Below are positions 7,503 through 11,956 of a stretch of 11,956 nt of DNA, in pieces; position 1 is the stretch's first letter; each line of letters opens with the position of its first letter. The DNA lies in contig URRX01000027.1 of assembly GCA_900550345.1 (NCBI GenBank), positions 1 to 11,956 on the forward strand, given 5' to 3'. This DNA comes from an uncultured Anaerococcus sp. GTDB lineage: Bacteria; Bacillota; Clostridia; Tissierellales; Peptoniphilaceae. Made by a program: the position numbers and the translations under genes. The notes under the pieces are model-generated. The model was not told the origin of the DNA. It saw only the letters and a program-made list of their open reading frames with translations, and made no database searches.

Positions 7503-8921
7503 TTATTTTTCATCCAATTTATCCTCTTCTAAGATTCCAGGTGTAATCATTTTTTTGAAGTCTAATATTTTATCAAGTTCTTCTTCTTTTAATAATTTTT
7601 CTTCAAGAACAAGTTCTCTTACAGTTTTTCCTGTATCTTGTGCCTTATGAGCAATTTTACTTGATTTTTCATATCCAATATGTGGAGCAAGTGCTGTTAC
7701 AAGTCCTACACATTGTTCAACTTCTTCTAATAATAATTCTTTATTAGCTGTGATTCCATCTATACAATTAATTCTTAGAGTATAGATTGCACCTTTTAAA
7801 GCTCTTAGAGATTCAAAAAGTTTGTAAAAAATGACTGGTTCAAAAGCATTAAGTTCTAATTGTCCAGCTTCAACTGCCATAGTTACTGTTGTATCATTAC
7901 CACAAACGGCAAAAGCAACCTGACTTACAACTTCTGGTATAACAGGATTAATTTTTCCTGGCATTATAGAAGATCCAGCTTGTCTTACAGGTAAATTAAT
8001 ATCACCAATTCCTGTTTGTGGACCTGAAGACATTAATCTTAAGTCATTAGAAATTTTTGAAAGTGAAACTGCAAAAGTTTTTAAGATTGATGATGCATAT
8101 AAAAATCCATCCAAATTTTGTGTTCCATCAACTAAATCTTCTGCTTGTTTTAAATCAAGACCAGTAACTTCTTTTAATACATCAACTATTTCATTTACAT
8201 ATGTAGCATCAGCATTAAGACCTGTTCCTATTGCAGTAGCACCCAAGTTAACGCTTGATAAGGCTTCGATTGCTTTTTCCATTCTCTTATAATCTCTTTT
8301 TATAACTGAATGATAAGCATTAAATTCTTGACCTAAACTTATTGGAACTGCATCTTGTAATTGAGTACGACCCATTTTGTAAACATCTTTAAATTCTTTT
8401 GCTTTTTTATCAAAAGATTCTAAAAGTTTTTCACATTCTTCTTTAAGTTCCATAAAATATCTAACAAGAGCAATTTTTCCACTTGTTGGAATAACATCAT
8501 TTGTAGATTGTCCTTTATTTACATCATCATTTGGATGTACTTTATCATAAACTCCAAGAGCTCCACCAAGTTTTTCATTTGCAATATTTGCAATAATTTC
8601 ATTAGTATTCATGTTATAACTTGTTCCAGCTCCACCTTGGATTGGATCAACTATAAAATTATCCTTATATTCTCCTGACAAAAGTTTGTCACAAGCATAA
8701 ATAATTGCATCTTTTTGATCTGTTGATATAAGGTCTAACTTTTCATTTTCTATAGCTGCAGCTTTTTTAACTTCAACCATAGCATCTAAAAATTTATCAT
8801 CAGCTTTTAGACCTGTAATTGGGAAATTTTCCTCTGCTCTTTTAGCGTTTGCACCATAATAAGCATTTTCTAAAATATCCATTTCACCTACAGAATCATG
8901 TTCTCTACGAAACTTAGTCAT
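7503..8921 (-). CDS. aspA: Aspartate ammonia-lyase (aspartase)
   Basis: This enzyme reversibly deaminates L-aspartate to fumarate and ammonia. It is the first gene of the operon and the committed step of the pathway. Numbering from the chosen start (472 residues), it shows GGAGTSYNMNTNE (97-108), GRTQLQDAVP (184-193) and the signature GSSIMPGKIN (316-325). The GAGTS and Q in GRTQLQDA are aspartase-type; fumarases have GTQT and H there. Length fits the family (about 470-480). An in-frame GTG at 8942 and ATG at 8927 lie upstream, but GGAGG (8928-8932) is correctly spaced, 6 bases, only for the ATG at 8919-8921, giving MTKFRREHDSVG, which is how the family begins. Argininosuccinate and adenylosuccinate lyases share the fold but not these motif variants. 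Confidence 0.94.
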   Translation of the reverse strand: MTKFRREHDSVGEMDILENAYYGANAKRAEENFPITGLKADDKFLDAMVEVKKAAAIENEKLDLISTDQKDAIIYACDKLLSGEYKDNFIVDPIQGGAGTSYNMNTNEIIANIANEKLGGALGVYDKVHPNDDVNKGQSTNDVIPTSGKIALVRYFMELKEECEKLLESFDKKAKEFKDVYKMGRTQLQDAVPISLGQEFNAYHSVIKRDYKRMEKAIEALSSVNLGATAIGTGLNADATYVNEIVDVLKEVTGLDLKQAEDLVDGTQNLDGFLYASSILKTFAVSLSKISNDLRLMSSGPQTGIGDINLPVRQAGSSIMPGKINPVIPEVVSQVAFAVCGNDTTVTMAVEAGQLELNAFEPVIFYKLFESLRALKGAIYTLRINCIDGITANKELLLEEVEQCVGLVTALAPHIGYEKSSKIAHKAQDTGKTVRELVLEEKLLKEEELDKILDFKKMITPGILEEDKLDEK

Positions 8922-8951
8922 TTTCATCCTCCATAAATTCACTTAAATTTT

Positions 8952-8966
8952 TTGAATCCTATTCAA
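8952..8966. promoter_or_regulatory. Inverted repeat at the operon start point, operator candidate
   Basis: TTGAATCCTATTCAA is a perfect 6-base inverted repeat around a 3-base centre. It begins on the last base of the -10 and covers the predicted start point. It contains a T-N11-A spacing as in LysR boxes. Bound protein here would block initiation, so it looks more like a repressor or autoregulation site than an activator site. Confidence 0.4.
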
Positions 8967-8995
8967 TTATAATAAATATTAGTAGCTATTTTCAA
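8966..8995 (-). promoter_or_regulatory. Promoter of the aspartate operon
   Basis: On the minus strand TTGAAA (8990-8995) and a perfect TATAAT (8966-8971) are 18 bases apart. The predicted start near 8959 gives a leader of about 38 bases to the aspA ATG. No other promoter of similar quality was seen in the gap upstream. Confidence 0.7.
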
Positions 8996-9006
8996 ATTTA
9001 ATTATA

Positions 9007-9021
9007 TAGAAAACGTTTCTT
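9007..9021. promoter_or_regulatory. cre-like palindrome upstream of the operon -35
   Basis: TAGAAAACGTTTCTT contains AGAAA / TTTCT arms and the perfect 8-base palindrome AAACGTTT. It matches the CcpA cre consensus WTGNAANCGNWNNCW at all but two fixed positions (A for T, T for C). It sits about 48-62 bases upstream of the predicted start, a position where CcpA or a LysR protein usually activates. A LysR activation site is an equally good reading. Confidence 0.35.
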
Positions 9022-9244
9022 TATGTAAAATTACTAATTCGTCATCAATAACATAAGTCAAAACTTATAGTATTAATAATTCAATCTTTAACCATGTTGA
9101 AAACTCAATTTTTTTTTAAAATTTAAATAAAATTTATAAGAAAATGATTTTAGTAAAAGCTTTTCCTGATAGATATAAATATAACTAATTAATTCATTAG
9201 TTGATACTTCTCAAATTATTATTTTTTATTTTAAATTTAATATA

Positions 9245-9274
9245 AAAAACTGGTGAAAATTTTCACCAGTTTTT
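9245..9274 (-). terminator. Perfectly palindromic terminator of the oleate hydratase gene
   Basis: A 30-base perfect palindrome (core ACTGGTGAAAATTTTCACCA, 9249-9268, flanked by A5/T5) lies 12 bases past the oleate hydratase stop. On the minus strand it ends in a T run. Being symmetrical it also works on plus-strand transcripts, insulating this gene from anything coming the other way. Confidence 0.85.
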
Positions 9275-9286
9275 AGTTATCTTTAG

Positions 9287-11083
9287 TTAGATTAAATTAT
9301 TTTCTTTTAACATTATTTCAATATCTGTATCTTTAATTCTTTTTTTCAAATTATGTTGAACTAATTTTGGAATTGGAAGATCTGGTTTTTCATAATCATT
9401 TAGAGCACTTGCAGCATTCATCAAATATCTTAAATCATATCTTGATGCATAAACTTCTGGTATTCCCTTTTCTACATGACATAATGCATAAACAGCTTCC
9501 ATTGCAGTTCTTCCAGAATATTCTGTCGTAAATACTGTATCTCTTCCAGGTCTATCTAAAGTTTCAGCAAATTGTCCTAAAAAGGCAAAGTTAACTGCAT
9601 TTTTTGGAACAACATATGGTCTATCTCCAAATTCGCGTGGTTCAAAATGACTTGTGATATATGGCATCATAACAGGAATTGCTGAACAATCTTCTGAAAG
9701 TCTATCAATTTCTGAGCTAGGAACACCAATATGGTACAACCATTCTTTTGTAATTTCCTTACCTGTACAATCTCTCATAGCTTTTTCTATATAATTTCCA
9801 TTTTTATCTGAAAATAATCCATAAACCCATACGCAAACATCATCTTTTGGTTGGCCAACATATTGAGGTTGTCTATTAATAGTCCAACTCATCAACCAAT
9901 TTGAATCTTTTACTGTTACAATTCCACCTGTTACAGTTCTTCCAGTATAAGGTGATCTTTGAGTTATTTTTTCAATATAATCAATAACTTCTCCCCCATG
10001 AACTGTTACTGTACATGATTCCCAATTTGTTCTTTCAACATTTTGGCAGAATTTATCTGGATGACCAAATTCATCAGATTTTAAAGCAATATTTCTCCAC
10101 AATTCCCAACTTCCACCAAGATCTGCAGAAAGAGTAGCTGGAGTATTATCATCACCATAGCTTGAAGATTCTGTCATTGAACCATTAGTTATAAATACCA
10201 AATCATCTTCAGTTAATTCAATAGATTTATCTTCTTTTTTACTATTTTCCATGACTAATTTTGTAGCCATTTTCTTATCATCACTTAGGTAAAAATCTAT
10301 ATCCTTTACAGTAACTCCATACTCAAATTTTGCTCCTTGATCTTTTAACCATTTAACAATTGGTTTAACTATTGATTCATATTGATCATATTGAGTAAAT
10401 TGAAGCGCAGAAAGTGTAGGAAGTCCTCCAACATGATGGATAAATCTATTTAAATAAAGTTTCATTTCTAAAGCTGAATTCCAATTTTGGAAAGCAAACA
10501 TTGATCTCCATAAAATCCAAAAATCACTATTTAAAGTTTCATCACTGAATACTTCATCAATTTGTTTATTTACCAATTTTTCATCAGCAGTAATAGTAAG
10601 ATCAATGATTTCCTTTAAAGCTTTATCACTTAAATTAAATTTTTCCTCATCATATCTTTTTCCATTTTCATGAATTATACGACATTTGCTGTAGTTTGGA
10701 TCATCCAAATTTGTATAGAAAAAATGATCTAAAATAGATTCATCAGGATTTTCTGCAGAAGGAACTGCACTATATAAATCCCACAAAATTTCAAAATGGT
10801 GACCCATTTCTCTTCCACCACGAGCAACATAACCCATGTGTTCTTTTTTATAATCTCCATCCAAGCTTCCACCAGGAAGGTCTAATTGTTCTAAAAATGT
10901 AATATTTTCAGCCTTCATATGAGCATCTTTTACCAAAAATCCTCCAGCAGAAAGAGCTGCAAGACCTGTTCCAATAATATATGCCTTTTTATTATCAATA
11001 TCTTTTGGTTTTCTTGCTTTAACAAGAGAATGATAATTACCATTTACAAATTTTACTCTGTCATCATAAGAATTTTTCATCAT
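9287..11083 (-). CDS. ohyA: Oleate hydratase (FAD-dependent, MCRA family)
   Basis: This 598-residue enzyme adds water to the cis-9 double bond of unsaturated fatty acids, turning oleate into 10-hydroxystearate, a route to detoxify host antimicrobial fatty acids. It needs FAD as a structural or activating cofactor. Visible features: the FAD-binding loop IIGTGLAALSAGGF (36-49), an acidic end of the second strand (FLEQLDLPGGSLDG, 63-76), the family block RGGREMGHHFEILWDLYS (88-105) whose E92 corresponds to the catalytic glutamate reported in the family, and the C-terminal block FLGQFAETLDRPGRDTVFTTEYSGRTAMEAVYAL. Length and ends fit the family. AAGGAG lies 7 bases before the first of two adjacent ATGs, so the start at 11083 is preferred, though 11080 is possible. 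It has its own promoter and terminator and no partner gene. It is unlikely to be a carotenoid or amine oxidase, which lack these blocks. Confidence 0.94.
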   Translation of the reverse strand: MMKNSYDDRVKFVNGNYHSLVKARKPKDIDNKKAYIIGTGLAALSAGGFLVKDAHMKAENITFLEQLDLPGGSLDGDYKKEHMGYVARGGREMGHHFEILWDLYSAVPSAENPDESILDHFFYTNLDDPNYSKCRIIHENGKRYDEEKFNLSDKALKEIIDLTITADEKLVNKQIDEVFSDETLNSDFWILWRSMFAFQNWNSALEMKLYLNRFIHHVGGLPTLSALQFTQYDQYESIVKPIVKWLKDQGAKFEYGVTVKDIDFYLSDDKKMATKLVMENSKKEDKSIELTEDDLVFITNGSMTESSSYGDDNTPATLSADLGGSWELWRNIALKSDEFGHPDKFCQNVERTNWESCTVTVHGGEVIDYIEKITQRSPYTGRTVTGGIVTVKDSNWLMSWTINRQPQYVGQPKDDVCVWVYGLFSDKNGNYIEKAMRDCTGKEITKEWLYHIGVPSSEIDRLSEDCSAIPVMMPYITSHFEPREFGDRPYVVPKNAVNFAFLGQFAETLDRPGRDTVFTTEYSGRTAMEAVYALCHVEKGIPEVYASRYDLRYLMNAASALNDYEKPDLPIPKLVQHNLKKRIKDTDIEIMLKENNLI

Positions 11084-11335
11084 AACTTATCTCCTTTTGA
11101 TTAGTTTTATTTTAGCTGGTAAAATTATCAGTAATTTATCAGTTAAAATTAAAATCACTCTTAGATATAAATATTAAGATTTAATTAATACCTATTAAAC
11201 TCGAATAATTTTTATATGTCAAATATATAAAAATATTATGTACAAAAATTGTATTTAAACAATAAGTAAATTTGTATAATAAAATTAACAAGAATTCACC
11301 ATAATTAAAATTAAGAATAAAAAAATAAATATATA
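11084..11335. other. Gap upstream of oleate hydratase: leader and promoter, no gene
   Basis: Stop-rich, AT-rich DNA without a supported gene. It holds the oleate hydratase promoter and a leader of about 100 bases with two direct copies of TTATCAGT (11126-11133 and 11137-11144), spaced 11 bases, that is one helix turn apart. No riboswitch fold was recognised. Confidence 0.5.
11194..11222 (-). promoter_or_regulatory. Candidate promoter of the oleate hydratase gene
   Basis: On the minus strand a consensus TTGACA (11217-11222) is followed after 17 bases by TTTAAT (11194-11199), one base from TATAAT. Transcription would start near 11187, giving a leader of about 100 bases. Confidence 0.5.
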
Positions 11336-11389
11336 AAAAAATCAAGGTAAAATCCTACGTAGGACACACGTTGGACACCTTGATTTTTT
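11336..11389 (-). terminator. Long-looped terminator of tRNA-Leu
   Basis: The arms AAAAAATCAAGGT (11336-11348) and ACCTTGATTTTTT (11377-11389) pair perfectly over 13 bases, with a T run on both strands. The 28-base loop is unusual: it holds a perfect 12-base palindrome TCCTACGTAGGA (11353-11364) and most of a tandem 11-base repeat. It lies 35 bases past the tRNA 3' end. Confidence 0.75.
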
Positions 11390-11424
11390 ACTTCGTTAAT
11401 TTATCAACGTTTTATTAAGCTTTA

Positions 11425-11514
11425 TGGTGCAGGATAGAAGACTTGAACTTCCACGTCCTAAAATCGGACACAAGATCCTTAGTCTTGCGCGTCTGCCAAT
11501 TCCGCCAATCCTGC
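11425..11514 (-). tRNA. tRNA-Leu, anticodon AAG
   Basis: All arms of a class II tRNA fold. The acceptor GCAGGAT pairs with ATCCTGC, the D stem GCG with CGC, and the anticodon stem CAAGA with TCTTG around the loop CTAAGGA, whose middle bases give AAG. The long variable arm has the stem GTCC/GGAC, and the T arm GGAAG-TTCAAGT-CTTCT contains TTC. Discriminator A and an encoded CCA end the gene. The long variable arm and A73 fit leucine. The anticodon reads CUU, and CUC/CUA if A34 is deaminated to inosine. It stands alone with its own promoter and terminator. Confidence 0.95.
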
Positions 11515-11527
11515 AAGTCACCTTTAT

Positions 11528-11556
11528 ATAATACCAATTTATATTATCCTTGTCAA
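11528..11556 (-). promoter_or_regulatory. Promoter of tRNA-Leu
   Basis: A consensus TTGACA (11551-11556) and TATTAT (11528-11533) are exactly 17 bases apart on the minus strand. The start point falls about 7 bases before the mature tRNA 5' end, as expected for a strong stable-RNA promoter. Confidence 0.8.
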
Positions 11557-11725
11557 TTTTTTATAATATTTTTTATAAGATGTAAGTAATTTCTTATATT
11601 CTATTTGTTAAATCATTTTACAATAATATATCCTAATTTTAATCATTTAAAAATATTAATAGACAAATTTATTAAATATTTCTTCAAATTATTATTTAAG
11701 GGTAATATACAAAAAAGGAGGTCTT

Positions 11726-11956
11726 ATGAAAATTATTGCACACAGGGGTTTTTCTTCCCTTTATCCAGAAAATACAATGCTTGCTTTCAAAAAAGCTTAT
11801 GAAATGGGAGTTTATGCTATTGAACTTGATGTTCATTTGTCCAAGAATAATGAGTTAATTATAATTCACGATGAAAAAATTGATAGAACAAGCAATGGAA
11901 ATGGATTTATTAAAGATCATAGTCTAGAAGAATTACAAAAATATTCTTTTTCTTAT
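11726..11956 (+). CDS. Glycerophosphodiester phosphodiesterase, N-terminal part (runs off the window)
   Basis: The first 77 residues are present. The enzyme family hydrolyses glycerophosphodiesters (deacylated phospholipids, possibly teichoic acid pieces) to glycerol-3-phosphate and an alcohol. The family start is clear: HRG (6-8) with catalytic H6, PENT (14-17), the metal ligands E33 and D35 in IELDVHLS, and H48 in IIIHDEKIDRTSNG. There is no signal peptide, and the barrel begins at residue 2, so it should be cytosolic. AAGGAGG (11715-11721) lies 4 bases before the ATG. The gene points away from the tRNA, and no good promoter was identified in the 200 AT-rich bases between them. Confidence 0.92.
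   Translation, partial: MKIIAHRGFSSLYPENTMLAFKKAYEMGVYAIELDVHLSKNNELIIIHDEKIDRTSNGNGFIKDHSLEELQKYSFSY

Larger units (their letters stand above)
8922..9286. other. Gap between aspA and oleate hydratase: promoter, operators, terminator, no gene
   Basis: This very AT-rich stretch holds the operon promoter, two operator candidates and the oleate hydratase terminator, each listed separately. It also carries an inverted repeat AACTAAT (9183-9189) / ATTAGTT (9196-9202) with a 6-base spacer, about 240 bases upstream of the operon start, purpose unknown. Both strands are broken by stop codons and no convincing small gene with a ribosome binding site was found. Confidence 0.6.

Noticed and set aside
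8922..8942. Longer aspA starting at GTG 8942 or ATG 8927
   Set aside because: The GGAGG site (8928-8932) would lie inside or directly against these starts; spacing and the family N terminus fit the ATG at 8919-8921.
9001..9240. Riboswitch or CRISPR-like repeats in the AT-rich gap
   Set aside because: No regularly spaced repeats and no recognisable aptamer core; only short palindromes consistent with operators.
11353..11378. Partial duplicate of the tRNA or a T-box-like element in the terminator loop
   Set aside because: The similarity to the tRNA variable arm is only about 7 bases, and no T-box sequence or leader gene follows.
11605..11802. Plus-strand open frame of 65 codons overlapping the phosphodiesterase start
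   Set aside because: It is in another frame from the HRG-containing phosphodiesterase, has no ribosome binding site and has a composition typical of AT-rich noncoding DNA.

Overview
The window is AT-rich DNA with strong Shine-Dalgarno sites (AAGGAGG type), intrinsic terminators and a short LysR-type operon, so it comes from a low-GC Gram-positive bacterium. The gene content (aspartate fermentation set, zinc-free MsrB, oleate hydratase, no respiratory genes in view) fits an anaerobic Firmicute, for example a Gram-positive anaerobic coccus of the Anaerococcus/Peptoniphilus type. That genus-level guess is inference only.

Layout from left to right: the tip of what looks like an IS3-family insertion sequence (1-55) runs off the left edge. 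Next is a class I/II PLP aminotransferase on the minus strand, then a divergent methionine-R-sulfoxide reductase (msrB) on the plus strand. Two back-to-back terminators close msrB and the large minus-strand operon that follows.

The core is a six-gene minus-strand operon, transcribed from about 8959 down to 1988, with gaps of only 3 to 16 bases: aspartate ammonia-lyase, an acidic amino acid/dicarboxylate symporter, an aspartate/glutamate racemase, a LysR-type regulator, class II fumarase and malic enzyme. Together they make a complete route: take up aspartate, convert D- to L-aspartate (or the reverse), deaminate it to fumarate, hydrate that to malate, and decarboxylate it oxidatively to pyruvate with gain of NAD(P)H. 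The pathway regulator sits inside the operon. A near-consensus promoter with an inverted repeat at its start point and a cre-like palindrome just upstream of the -35 drives it.

Upstream lie an independently transcribed oleate hydratase gene with its own promoter and a perfectly palindromic terminator, a tRNA-Leu gene with anticodon AAG on the minus strand (good promoter, long-looped terminator), and the start of a plus-strand glycerophosphodiester phosphodiesterase gene that runs off the right edge.

Nothing here is a wholly new system. The most interesting part is the compact aspartate-to-pyruvate operon with an embedded racemase and regulator.
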